A stretch of DNA of 64,000 bases from Castor canadensis. Lineage: Eukaryota; Chordata; Mammalia; Rodentia; Castoridae. The notes beneath the pieces were generated by a model, which had not been told where the DNA came from, searched no databases, and was given only the letters and a program-made list of their open reading frames with translations. Positions 31,577-42,448 of this stretch are shown here, piece by piece; position 1 is the stretch's first letter; each line of letters starts with the position of its first letter. The stretch is taken from positions 166,692,583 to 166,756,582 of the forward strand of contig NC_133390.1 in NCBI RefSeq assembly GCF_047511655.1, given 5' to 3'. The position numbers and the translations under genes were made by a program.

Positions 31577-33595
31577 CTAAATTGAGGAATCATTCTCAAG
31601 GGGATGAAGAGCCTGATATTGTTGGCGGAGGACCAGAAGTTGGATAGTATTAATTCGACTTTTGACAAAAGTCATAAGTCGGTTTAGAATCCAGGGTCCT
31701 ATGGTAACAAGTAATAGGATGATTATTATTGGCCCTGCCAATGCAGATAAAAGGGTAGCCAACCATGGGGACTGGTTAAACCAAGACTCGAACCAGCTTT
31801 CCCCGGCCTCTTTTTTTTGTTTTTTTTGTTTTAGGCTCTTTTGAAGTTTAGACATGGAGTCACGAACAACTCCGGTATGGTCAGCGTAAAAACAACATTT
31901 TTTCCCTAGAGCAACACATAGTCCCCCCTTTTGGAGGAACAACAAGTCTAGACCTCGTTGGTTTTGAAGTACTACGTCAGACAGGGAAGTGAGGGATTTT
32001 TTTAGGTGGCTAATGGAGGTTTTTATTTTCTCTATATCTTTGTCTATGGCTGCACGCAGCGAAGACATCCCTTTTTGCTGGGTGGCCAAAGAAGCTATGC
32101 TGGTTTCTGCTCCCGCTAACCCTAGGCTGAGTAGGGTAGCAATAGTTATTGTGGAAATAGGTTTTCTCTCTTTTTTTTTTTAACCATTTTTGTATTCCAG
32201 TATGAATATAGACTCTCTTTTGAATGATAGAGGATGCGGGGCAGCACAGTCACTATAACACAGAATTCTTTAGAGCTGTTAAACACCTTAGTTGATAGGC
32301 ACGGGGTGAGTCCGGACCGCAAGCATAGCCACCACCCATTGTCCTTTGGAATTACCCATTTAATAGCATTTTCCCAGGTAGAACTGGCGTTAATAACAGT
32401 ACATAAGTCCCGTCTGTTCTTTGGCACTTTTCCTAAGCAGGTTCCTTGGCCGCTTACCTGCTGTATGGTCAGACCTCTCTTACGGTCTCCCCAGGAACAT
32501 TGACTAGGGTTTTCCTCAGATGAGGTATCGTGAGTGGTGTTTAGCCCTATTGCCTCATAGAATGGGGGCCTCACATCATAACATAACCAACAGGAGTTAG
32601 TCATGTTAGGGTTGGTGTGGTTTAACGTCAGGAAGGCAGCACCCACTAGCTCCCAGAGGGGGTCTTTAGATCCGGTCATGAGACTGGGCCTCACCAGGGG
32701 AGGGCTGGTTTCTGATGGTCTTGGAGTTGTAACATTAGCCCGGGCTATGGTTGAGGGAAGGTGATGAGCTGTGGAAGGTCGGGGAGGTGGCTTTACATAG
32801 GGTGGCCTAAGTACCTTATTAGGGCCTATTGTTAGAGTAGAGACTGGTTGTCGCACACGCCGCAAAGTAAAAAGGGCTCCTGGATGATTTGTTTTGTAGA
32901 GTCTGATTCCCCAGGATTTACCCAATTTTTAATTCGTTGCCTTTTTTCCTAAATCAGTGAAATTTATCATAATGGGATTACAATTGGGGGGAGTTGGGCA
33001 TCCCTTATTTATAGGTCTAGGTTGGTGGTATGTAATGCCAGATTGAGAGACTCTACTTAATTGAATAAGGTCCCCCTGTTTGGGGGGTGGCCACCATATA
33101 TCCCCTGAGCTCTCACAACCCCATGACTTACAATAATAGTCTGCGATTTCTCCACATTTTTTTCTGTGGTTGGGTTGGGGAGCGGGGCAGACATAGAAGT
33201 AACTTTGGCGCAAATCCCATTGTCCCCTGTCAGTGAATAAGGCCCTTAAGTCAAAGTATAATTCTGGGAACCAGGTGCTGGGAGGGGTCACCTTGGAGGT
33301 CTGGTTAAGAATGTCTCCTGTGGATACATCTACAATCATCCAGGTCAGGTTAAAAGGTTGATGTGGATTTGTATGCCCCCAGCAAGTGGTGGACAGGGTT
33401 AGAAAAAGGAATAAAGTTACCGAGGTCCAGTATGAAGTTTGAGTTTGAAAAAATTTTTTTTGTGGTGGCACACCCTTTTTGTTGGCAGGAAGCCTTTTTT
33501 TATAGCTACCGGATCTGTCGGTCTGATGTGGGTGTAGTGGACCCAGGTGATAATCCCATTTTAGGAGGGCTGTGGAGCATCTGGAGTGTTTTCAT
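31577..33595 (-). pseudogene. env: Defective env (SU + TM)
   Basis: SU is readable from about 33,471 to 32,146 and TM from about 32,140 to 31,577. Visible parts: signal-peptide-like SVTLFLFLTLSTTCWG, several N-X-S/T sites, a proline-rich hinge, the CWLC motif (about 32,585), a basic SU/TM junction in an A run, a fusion-peptide-like hydrophobic stretch, CX6CC in TM (about 31,900) and a membrane anchor around ALAGPIIIILLLVTIGPWIL. Breaks: in-frame TAA at 32929-32931, a frameshift at the A run near 32,170-32,180, and an early TAG plus frame change between the candidate starts (ATG at 33595, 33580 and 33559) and the main SU frame. ATG 33595 overlaps the pol end, as is usual in this group. Confidence 0.9.
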
Positions 33596-36500
33596 TTTTT
33601 GGAGCATCCCGTATCAGCCGGAGCTTGAGTGGGTTTGTTAGATGCTTCCGTGTAGACCAATTTTTCTGCTTTTTTTCCGGAGGGTGAGCCCGTCTTACAT
33701 GGGAATGGTGTACCCATGCTGCAATCCCGTCGACCTTGAGGGCGGTAGGGGTAGTAAACAGTACAACATAAGGTCCTTTTCATCTAGGCTCTAGGGTTTT
33801 GGACTGATGTCTTTTAACCCATACCATATCCCCCGGGACTATGTCATGTTCCGTGTTCGGGGTCCTCTCTGTAGTATGGTACGCTTGAATTAGGGGCCAT
33901 ATTTGTTGTTGTACTTTAGCTAAAGCCTGTAGAGTAACACGATAATTTGGGGCCAGATCACCTAGTCTCGGGCTTAAGGTCCTCTGAATGATGGGGGGTG
34001 GAGCCCCATACAGGATCTCAAAGGGAGTTAGCCCGTGGACATATGGAGAGTTCCGGACCCGGAAGATGGCCAAGGGAAGGAGCGTCACCCAATCACCGCC
34101 AGTCTCCAGGGCCAATTTGGCTAAGGTCTCCTTTAGTGTCCTATTTATCCTTTTTACTTGCCCTGAGCTCTGGGGGTTATATTTGCAATGTAGTTTTCAA
34201 TTGGCCCCCATAGTCTGGGCTAGTCCCTGCAGGACTTTACTAACAAAAGCCGGACCGTTATCTGACCCAATTGCCTCGGGCACCCCATATCTGGGTATGA
34301 TTTTTTCTAGCAAAGCCTTTGTCACTACCTGACTCGTCTCCTTTTTTGTAGGAAAAGCCTCCACCCAGCCTGAAAAGGTATCTATGAATACCAGCAAATA
34401 TTTGTACCCAAACTTTTTTGGTTTTATCTCAGTAAAATCCACTTTTTAACTTCTTTTCGGAGCCCTCCCCCGTTTCCGAGTACCTGTATGGTGCCCCTCC
34501 CTTCGTCTTGGTTTTATGATTGTGTAGCTGGCACAATCTTTCACAATTTGGCGGACTGCTATGGTCTGGTTCGGAAATCGGAGCTGCGCAGATGTCAACA
34601 AGTCTAGTAATTTTTTCCGCCCCAAATGGGTGGACTTATGTAAGTTAGCCAACAGGAATCGTCCGAGTTTTTTAGGCAGAATTAACTTGTCTTCCAAGTT
34701 GCTTTTCCATTCGTCTTTCCCTTCTCTAAAGGGGGAGTGGGCTCTCATCCAAGTGAAATCCTCTGTGGAGTATTTTGGTCGGGGGGGTAGCGGAGGGAGC
34801 TCTGGGACCGGCACGTCTATCGCCGCAACCGTGGAAGGTTGCCCTGTCTCCATGGGAGGACTCACCATTGCTACTCTCTTTGCTTCTTGATCTGCTCTGT
34901 TGTTACCGACAGCTTCCGGCGTCTTGGCAGACTGGTGGCCTGGGACATACATCACTGCCACTGCCTTCGGTTTTTTTACTGCCATTAATAGACGCTGGAC
35001 TTCGGCTAGGTTTTTTAGATGTTTTTCTTCTGCTGTGTGGAATTCTCTTTCGCGATAGATGGCCCCGTGGACATGGATGGTACCGAAAGCATAGCGGCTA
35101 TGGGTGTAGATATTGACTCGCTTTCTTTTTGCCCTCTCCAGGGCCTCTGCCAAGGCAATTAATTTCGCTTTTTGGGCTGATGTTTCGGGAGGGAGGGCGC
35201 TGCTCCATACCGTATTTTCTTTTTGGTCGACTACAGCTGCCCCTGCCTTTCGGGCTCCATCTTGGAAAAAACTGCTTCCATCCGTGTACCAGTTTAATTT
35301 GTAGCCGGACAGGGGGGTATCCTTTAGGTCAGCCCGTACCTGTGTAACTTTGGAGAGGAATTCTTTGCAGTTATGGACAGGTGTCTGCAGTTCCGGGTTA
35401 GGCAACAAGGTGGCAGGGTTCAGGATTACGGGATCTGTGAATGTGATCCGAGGGGAATCCAACAAGAGCCCCTGGTAGTGGGTGAGCCTGGCATTCGTCA
35501 TCCATTTTCCAGGGGGTTGTTTAAGGATTCCCTCCACCGGGTGAGGGGCCGTTACCCAGAGGGCCTGTCCAAAGGTTAGTTTATCGGCTTTTCTCACCAG
35601 CACAGCAATGGCCGCTATGATGCGGAGGCAGGTGGGCCATCCTGCCGCTACTGCGTCTAATTTCTTGGAAAAGTATGTCACTGGTCTCTTTCAGGGACCT
35701 AGCTGTTGGGTTAAGACTCCTTTGGCTACCCCCTTTTTTTTATTTATAAACAGAGTGAATGGTCTTGTAGGATCTGGCAAGGCTAAGGCAGGGGCCTGCA
35801 AAAGAGCGTCTTTTAGCTGATCAAAGGCTTGTTGTTCTCTCTCTCCCCAACTCCAATCTGGAGCTTTTTTGGTGGCCTCATATAGGGGTCTGGCTATTTC
35901 CGCAAATCCTGGAATCCAGAGTCTACAGAACCCCGCGGAGCCCAGGAATTCTCTCACCCCCCTAGTGGATGTCGGGGATGGGATAGCCAGAATAGTCTGT
36001 TTCATGGCATCAGTCAGCCATCTTGCCCCATCTGCAATCCGATAACCCAAATATGTCACTGACCTTTTACAGATGTGAGTTTTCTTGGCACTTGCCCGAT
36101 ACCCCAGCTCACCTAATTCCGTTAGCAGGTGTTCAGTAGCCTTGATGCACTCCTCTCGGGTTTCTGCCGCTAACAGTAAGTCATCAACATACTGTAATAG
36201 AGTGACTCGTGGGTGGCTCCGACGAAAAGGTTCCAGGTCCTGGCTCAGGGCCTCATTAAACAGGGTGGGAGAGTTTTTAAATCCTTGCGGCAGTCTGGTC
36301 CAAGTGAGCTGTCCGGATTGGCCCCCATCTTCTTGCCATTCGAAAGCAAATAGCGGCTGACTAATTTCTGACAATGGAATGCTGAAGAAAGCATCTTTCA
36401 AATCAAGGGTTGTATACCATACTTGCGAGGGGGGTAGGTGGCTGAGCAAGGTATAGGGATTTGGAACGGTGGGATGAATGTCCTCCGTCCGCTCGTTTAC

Positions 36501-37211
36501 CTTTCGTAGGTCTTGCACAGGCCTATAGTCCCTGCTTCCCGGCTTTTGGACGGGGAGCAGAGGAGTATTCCAGGCAGACTGACAAGGCCGCAGTACTCCT
36601 TCCTTTATTAGCCTGTGGATATGAGGGGCTATGCCTCTTTGGGCCTCCTCAGGCATAGGATACTGTTTTACCCGAATGGGAAGAGCGGAAGCCTTTAATT
36701 GTATAACTACGGGCGGGAGGTGTTTGGCGAGACCGGTTCCCGCAGTCTCTGCCCAGGCCGTGGGAAATCTTTTTACCCAATGAGTTATGTCTCCTCCTGG
36801 TTCCTGTTGACTCTCAAACAGACGATGCTCGTCAGCCAATGATAGGGACAAGACATGAATCGGGCTCCCTTTTCAATCAGTCACAATTATTTCATCTGGT
36901 TTAAAATGGATATGGGCCCCTATTTTGGTGAGTAGGTCCCGTCCAAGCAGGGGAGCGGGGCTCTCAGGGACAACCAGGAAGGAGTGTGTGACCTGGTGTT
37001 TTTTTAAGTTTACCTTTTTTTTGGTAGTCCATGCACATAACTGCATACCTGTGGCCCCCTGAACAACACTTGTTCGTGCCTTGTTTAAAGGTCCATGTGC
37101 CTTGTTTAAAACCGAATACTGGGCGCCGGTATTCACCATGAACCCCATCGGCTTTCCCTCCACATGTATTGTTACCCAGGACTCGGGGAGGGGGTCCGAG
37201 CCCCGTCTCCT
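33561..37211 (-). pseudogene. pol: Defective pro-pol (protease, RT, RNase H, integrase)
   Basis: One reading frame from the codon after the gag stop to TAA at 33561-33563, with no frameshift but internal stops at 36873 (TGA), 35691 (TGA), 34446 (TAA), 34197 (TGA) and 33780 (TGA). Domains in order: protease (about 37,163-36,876) with active-site triplet N-T-G instead of D-T-G (codon 37131-37133); RT with YVDD (36180-36191) and LPQGFKNSP; RNase H with YTDGS kept but two acidic positions changed to Lys (35163-35165) and His (35100-35102); integrase with an HHCC zinc site whose last Cys is Tyr, first two DDE acids present, the Glu changed to Lys (34152-34154), and a C-terminal KGPY (GPY/F) element. 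Enzymatic function is not expected. Confidence 0.93.
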
Positions 37212-38913
37212 TTAGTCCTCTTCTCCGGCTAGGAGGACTTTGGCCTGTTCTACTGCTCGTTTCCTTTTCCTGTTTTTTCCCGGTCTCCTTTTAAACCCTC
37301 TTTTTTTTTTTAACTTAGGACATTCTCTCTTTTAATGCCCAGTTTTTTTACAGTAAAAACAGTGTTTCTTATCCGGGGTTCTGGCGTGGCCCCCTCCCCT
37401 GGGTTGGTCCCGGACACCCGCTAGGAAAATACGGGCCATTTTTTTCTGTTGCTTTTGGTTTTCTTTAGCCTGGAACTCCCGGTCCTCCTTTTTTAATTTT
37501 TCCTGGGCCTCCCTGTCTTTTTTTCTTCGTCTTTTTTTTCTTTTTTTTGGAGTTTTCCCTAGCAGTAAAGACCTTTTCCGCTACCTGTAGCATTTTTCTT
37601 ATAGTCATTTCCCCTAAATTTTCCTGTTTATTGAGTTTTCTCCTAATGTCTGGAGCTGCCTGATTAATGAATGAGAGTACCACAGCAGACCGGTGGAGGT
37701 CCGCCTCAGGGTCAATAGGAGTGTACTGACGGTATGCCTCATAGACGCGCTCTAAGAAACCGGCCGGGCTTTCGTTTTTCCTTTGAACAACTGCTTTTAC
37801 TTTTGCAAAATTGGTGGGCCTTCTAGCGGCCGCTCGGAGACCGGCCATAAGAGTCTGGCGGTAGATCCGAAGACGCTCCCTACCTTCTGTGGTCCCGAAA
37901 TCCCAATCAGGGCAGCGTAGGGGAAAAGCCTCGTCTATGGCCAGTTGGAGAGTTGTGGGTCTCCCATTATCCCCCAAGACGTTTTTCCTCGCTTCGTTGA
38001 GGATGCGCCCTCGTTCCTCCGCCGTAAAAAGAGTATTGAGCAGCTGATGACAGTCATCCCAAGTGGGACGGTGTGTATGCATGATGGACTCCAAGAGATC
38101 TATGAGACACTTGGGGTCTTCAGAAAAGGGTGGGCTCTGCGTCCTCCAGTTATATAGATTACTGGAGGAGAAGGGCCAGTACTGAAACTGTTGCCCTCCT
38201 CCCGGTCCCCCTTGGCCCACCATCTGGACTGGAAGTGTAGGGACAGTTTCCTCCCCCTGTGTTGATGAGGAGGGCCCATCTTCCCCCTCCCTTTCCCGGA
38301 TCCCTCGGGGGCGAAGTCTTCGACCCATTCCTCTTCCTGTTGCCAGTCCTGTTGAGGAGGATGAGGAAATTTTCTCCTCCGGGGCACTGGCTTGGCTAGG
38401 GGGAGTCATATATGGAGGCGGCCGATCTTTCTCTGCCCCTGCGAGGGATGGGTAAAGGGGGGAACTCTCTGGTAAGACCGGAGATGGTGAAGGAGATGCC
38501 CTAATTTGAGGACCGGTCAAGGTGGGAAGAGAAAGTTTTTTCTCCTCCTTTATGACCAAGGCGGGTGTGACTGGGGTTTTAGCCCCGAGGGCCGAACTGG
38601 AGGGGTGGGTCAGAAAAACTGTTAACCAAGGGGGAGGGTTCCTCACCAGATCCTCCCAAACCAAAATGTAAGGAACTTGGTCTGGATGGCCTCGATTGTC
38701 TGGCTGAAAAATGACTGTTTTAACCTTAGTGATCATGTCTAGGGAGAGGGAACCTTGAATGGGCCACCCGACTCCAAAGGTGGGCCACTCTGTAGAACAA
38801 AAGGTGTCAAACTTACCTTTCTTGATGACCAGACCCGCATTTAAGGCCCTTTCTTTAACTTTTGAAAAGTGAGAAAGGATCAAAGACTTTGGGGTTGTTT
38901 GTCCCTGTCCCAT
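37212..38913 (-). pseudogene. gag: Defective gag (MA-p12-CA-NC)
   Basis: Starts at ATG 38913 with MGQGQTTPKS, which has an N-myristoylation Gly2. The open frame reaches 37465. It contains matrix, a proline-rich region with PPPY, and capsid with the major homology region (NESPAGFLERVYEAYRQYTP, about 37,735-37,790). A lysine-rich stretch encoded by long A runs (37,506-37,552) contains a frameshift; the nucleocapsid continues in the second frame with zinc knuckle C-X2-C-X4-H-X4-C, interrupted by TAA at 37332-37334. The terminal gag stop is TAA at 37212-37214 and protease follows in the same frame, as in stop-suppression gammaretroviruses. Confidence 0.92.
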
Positions 38914-39288
38914 TGTGGAAGGAGAATCAAACACCAAGAGAGAGAGAACAAAAAGGGTGAAGACAACAATAATTCTGCACACACAAAACACTTTCCAGCA
39001 CTCGCTCGGACCGGTCCTTTTCTCACACTGGTGCGCACCCCATTTAACCTCCTCACCGTCCAACTGGGATATCAGGCTGAAAGGCGTCCACTTGACGGGT
39101 GGTCGGTCGACTAGTTTAATTAGTTTTTTACCTGGCGCCAGGGTTTCTAAAATGCTCGAGCCCAAATGAGAGGAAAGCCTCTCCCAATAGGACCCTGTGG
39201 TCCTCTTTGCGAGACTCCCAGAATGAATCTCCCTGGGGATTGGCCGAATCCCCGCTGCGGCCCAAATGGAACACTCAAGTTTCTCCAA
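38914..39288 (-). other. Open in-frame gag leader with hydrophobic segment (glyco-Gag-like)
   Basis: The frame upstream of the gag ATG is open for 125 codons from a TTG at 39288, and no stop appears back to the primer site. There is no in-frame ATG, but in-frame CTG codons exist (for example in 'accctggcgcca'). Just before gag lies a strong hydrophobic run, CRIIVVFTLFVLSLLVF. In murine-leukaemia-type viruses a CUG-started leader makes membrane-inserted glycosylated Gag; the same role here is inference. Confidence 0.55.
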
Positions 39289-39376
39289 ATGAGGGTCTGG
39301 GATCCCCTCCCAATGTCTAGGACTTGGGATCGCCCCTGCTTTCTCGCAGGCAGGTTCTGTCTCTCGAGAAAATAAA

Positions 39377-39394
39377 ATCTCGCTGGGGCCTCCA
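39377..39394 (-). other. Primer-binding site, tRNA-Thr(UGU) type
   Basis: Plus strand ATCTCGCTGGGGCCTCCA equals the 3' end of mammalian tRNA-Thr(UGU) plus CCA as I recall it. It sits 2 nt inside the 5' LTR. Confidence 0.8.
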
Positions 39395-39396
39395 AA

Positions 39397-39805
39397 TGTT
39401 AGGACCCGGAATCCTATTCCCCCGAGAGACAGAGAGCCAGGCGTGAATGCAATCTACAAAGCAGAGTTTATTGGGCTGGCTAGCCAGGGTCGAGCTCCCA
39501 CACGGACACGCAGGACCGGTTAGGAAAAACACGACCCTGAGCCTCTTTAGAGGAAATCTTATATAGACTGCGGTGGCGTGCATATTTTCGCTATCAACAT
39601 TGGGCAAGCAGGCAGAGCACATCTTGCGCGTACCTCACATCTTGCACGTACTTCACATCTTGCATGTACCCCCCGCTCACATTCCCCACATTCTATATGC
39701 CCTAACTGAGCCCTGCCGCATTGCTTATCTTATCTACATGGGGTGTTTGGTACTGGTTTCTCCAACAAGGGGGTTGGGGCCCGCTGAGACCTCCTATTCC
39801 TTTCA
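39397..39805 (-). repeat. Proviral 5' LTR (right on the plus strand)
   Basis: 409 bp, about 99% identical to the other LTR. It would drive transcription leftward: TATATAAG at 39558-39565, AATAAA at 39467-39472, U3 triple repeat at 39618-39671. Confidence 0.95.
39618..39671 (-). promoter_or_regulatory. U3 triple 18-bp repeat (5' LTR)
   Basis: Same three-unit array as in the 3' LTR, upstream of the TATA box in the transcription direction; probable enhancer. Confidence 0.7.
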
Positions 39806-39809
39806 AAGA
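39806..39809. repeat. Target-site duplication of the provirus (right copy, AAGA)
   Basis: Directly follows the outer CA of the 5' LTR and matches 31145-31148. Confidence 0.85.
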
Positions 39810-40760
39810 GAAGATGGGTCAGACCTGGCTGGGGGTCTTAAGCCACTATCCTTCCAGAGAGAGCCTGTATGCCTCAGAGCAGAGCTTGTCACACTTAAGT
39901 GTGTGCTGACCTCCTGGGAGTCTGGCTGGCCTGTGGTTTTGACTCAGCCAGTGTAGGGTAGAGCCTGAGACTGGGGACCGTTAGGTTTCCATAGGATGGA
40001 TTCCATAGGATAGACTCTTTAGAAGTCAAACACCATAGGTATCTCTGGCAGACTTTTGTTACATTCAACCAAATTTGTCTTATAAAGACTAGGTACATCC
40101 ACAACCTCTTACTTGAAAGAGACTTTGGATTTGGGTTTCATGGAACTTCAGAAAAGTAATATAGGGCTATACGGCATATTATGACATTCCCAGTGGGGGC
40201 CAGGGCAGCATCTCACAATCAAATGCATTAGTCTGACTCCTCTCAAGGATGACTGCCAGAAGCAGTTGGTGCTACAGGCTTCCTCACTGATATCTAGCAT
40301 GGGAAAAGCATTGCACAAAAACCTGAGTTTCGCTCTAACAGGACCAACCCCCCACCACAGGGGACGTGTTCCACGGGGGACAGCCAGGGGGGCTGACTCG
40401 CTCCGCTGTTATAATCAGTATTGGAGCAAAGGAGAGTGGGATTACCCTGACCGGCTTTGACTACTGAGGGCAGGCATGGGGGAGAGCCCTCCACACTGAC
40501 AGTGGAATGTCCAGCACCATTCGAATGGTGGGTGCAGGTGGGAGCTGGGTAGGAGGGATGCAGAGATACCACAGTGACCACACTGTAGATTTTGTTATGA
40601 GTTGCCTTTATAGAGGATTTATATCCTGTGCCTTTTAAAAAGTTTTAACCACTTTTTATCTTTTTATTGGTTTGAAAGCACTTTTTACATATGATGAGTA
40701 TTTCTCTGTTATGTATAAGTTGTAAATATTCTCCTACTCTGTTGCTTATTTTTTAACTTT
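39810..40760. other. Intergenic, right flank of the provirus
   Basis: No gene or clear repeat recognised. Confidence 0.4.
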
Positions 40761-40764
40761 TTTT

Positions 40765-40945
40765 TTCAATACTGGAGCTTGAACTCAGGGCCCACACCTT
40801 GAACCAATCTACCAGCCCTTTTTTTGTGATGGATTTTTTTGAGATAGGCAAACTATTTGTCCAGTCTGGCTTTGAACCTCCATCTTCCTGATCTCTGCCT
40901 CCTGAGTAGCTAGGATTACAGGCGTGAGCCCCCTCTCCCAGCTTA
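40765..40945 (-). repeat. Inverted ID + 7SL SINE
   Basis: 'tactggagcttgaactcagg' (ID), 'gagataggcaaactatttgt', 'ctgagtagctaggattacag' and 'gcgtgagccccctctcccag' (7SL half). Confidence 0.75.
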
Positions 40946-41044
40946 ATTTTGTTTCATTGTGATTTTTGTGCAACAAAAGTTGTTAAACTCCGTGTATCAA
41001 ATCTGTCAGCCCCTGTGCCATTCTTTTAATCCGAGAAGGATATT

Positions 41045-41165
41045 TGTTTGTTTGGGGACAGAGTCTTCCTGTGTAGTCCAGGCTGACATGGCTCTTTCAA
41101 TCCTCCTGTCTCAGCCTCCCAAGTGCTGGGATTACAAGTGTGTGCCACCACACCTGGCTTCCAAG
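41045..41165 (-). repeat. Inverted B1-like SINE
   Basis: 'acagagtcttcctgtgtagt', 'caagtgctgggattacaagt', 'gtgccaccacacctggcttc'. Confidence 0.75.
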
Positions 41166-41484
41166 AAGGATTTGAAGTGCTTGGGGAGGGGAAAATTAAA
41201 GTGGTAAGGGCAGCAGTGTCCCCCAAGACTTTGGAAATAGTGTCACCTCTGAGAATGAGAGCTACGCCCAATGAATGGGGAAACAAGCATGAGACTGTCT
41301 GCAAGTGTGGGCTGGAGGCTTCAGAGGGATGGGGATTACTTCAGTTGTCTCAGCCTTTGTCACCTTCTTAACAAGGACAGTTCTTACTGTGTTAGGAAAC
41401 CTTGCATCTTGAGGGGAGCTATATCTTTTCCACCTTCCTTGTAGGTACCTCTTGCATCCATGGGTAAGTCACAGAACGCTTATT

Positions 41485-41695
41485 GGTTTTGTTTTTGGTT
41501 TTTTTGCAGTACTGGGATTTGAACTCAGGATCTACATCTTAAGCCATTCCACCAGCCCTTTTTGGGGATGTGTTTTTTCGAGATAGAGTCTCAAGAACTA
41601 TTTGCCCAGGCTGGCTTCAAACCCAAATCCTCTTGATCTCTGCCTCTTCAGTAGCTAGGATTACAGGCATGATGCACTGTTGCCTGGCAGTTTAT
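41485..41695 (-). repeat. Inverted ID + 7SL dimer SINE
   Basis: 'gcagtactgggatttgaact', 'aactatttgcccaggctggc', 'agtagctaggattacaggca'. Confidence 0.75.
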
Positions 41696-41741
41696 TGGGT
41701 TTGAATCACAATTAAAGTAGGTATATCTTTGGAAATTTGGA

Positions 41742-41825
41742 CTTTACTGCAGTACTGGGTTTGAATTCAGGGAGTTGCACTTGGTAGGCAGGCACCCTAC
41801 CACTCAAGCCATTCCTCCAGCCCAA
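41742..41825 (-). repeat. ID-type SINE
   Basis: 'gcagtactgggtttgaattc' to 'ctaccactcaagccattcct'. Confidence 0.7.
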
Positions 41826-42445
41826 GAAATTTGGACTTTTGTATCTAAAACTATTTTTAGAGTGTTTTCATCCTAATCACCTGCCCTGTCCATGGGAAAG
41901 TTTAACTTAAAAAACAAGTGCTTTTATAAATTATGCTCCCAGAAGAAAAAGAGCTCTTCCTCTTTCTTGTCCTGGTGACAGTATTTAGCAGATGGTACTA
42001 CAATTGCCCAAGTCCCCGCAGAAACACAGACAATTCACTGGGAGAGAAATTAAAATGACTTTTAAACATTCAGAAAATGGCCGACTTCACTCATAATTAA
42101 TGAAATTCAGGTGAATTCCTGATAAATGCAGGTGAAAAGACAAAATTAGCAAGTCAGTTCACATCCTGGGACAGTTGGCTCAATCAAGGCCATCAGAGGG
42201 TGAGGATCTGCATTTCCACAAAGCTCTGGCCAGAAGGGAAAAGTGGATACTCACCGTGGAGGAAGGTGGTCACCACCTTAACTCTGTGATCAAGCTTGTC
42301 TTTATTAACGGTTAACAGTAGGACAGCAAGCCATGTGCACCTCCTGAGGGAGGTGAAGTGAAGCGCACACCACCCAGGAAGTAGTCATGAAATTCTCGCC
42401 CTCAAATAGTTTAACCTATCCTAGCTTATAAAAAATATAGGGTCG
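41826..42445. other. Intergenic, nothing recognised
   Basis: No gene or clear repeat recognised. Confidence 0.4.
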
Positions 42446-42448
42446 GGG

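Larger units (their letters stand above)
31149..39805 (-). mobile_element. Gammaretrovirus-like (class I) endogenous provirus, full length
   Basis: 8,657 bp, minus strand, with order LTR - PBS - leader - gag - pro/pol - env - PPT - LTR. Gag has an N-myristoylation-type Met-Gly, a PPPY late motif and a single zinc knuckle. Protease and pol follow gag in the same frame across a stop. RT has YVDD; env has CWLC and CX6CC. All point to gammaretroviruses. The primer site fits tRNA-Thr, which differs from the tRNA-Pro of murine leukaemia viruses. The copy is defective through many in-frame stops, two A-run frameshifts and lost catalytic residues. It lies antisense to GDAP1L1, about 5.8 kb upstream of it. 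Confidence 0.95.

Noticed and set aside
31324-31647. 107-codon ORF also seen at 39573-39956 (same N-terminal sequence)
   Set aside because: It lies in the two proviral LTRs, antisense to transcription; the duplication is explained by the LTRs.
31577-33471. Env as a domesticated, syncytin-like host gene
   Set aside because: The SU frame has an in-frame stop, the SU/TM junction a frameshift and the start region is broken; there is no sign of an intact open frame.
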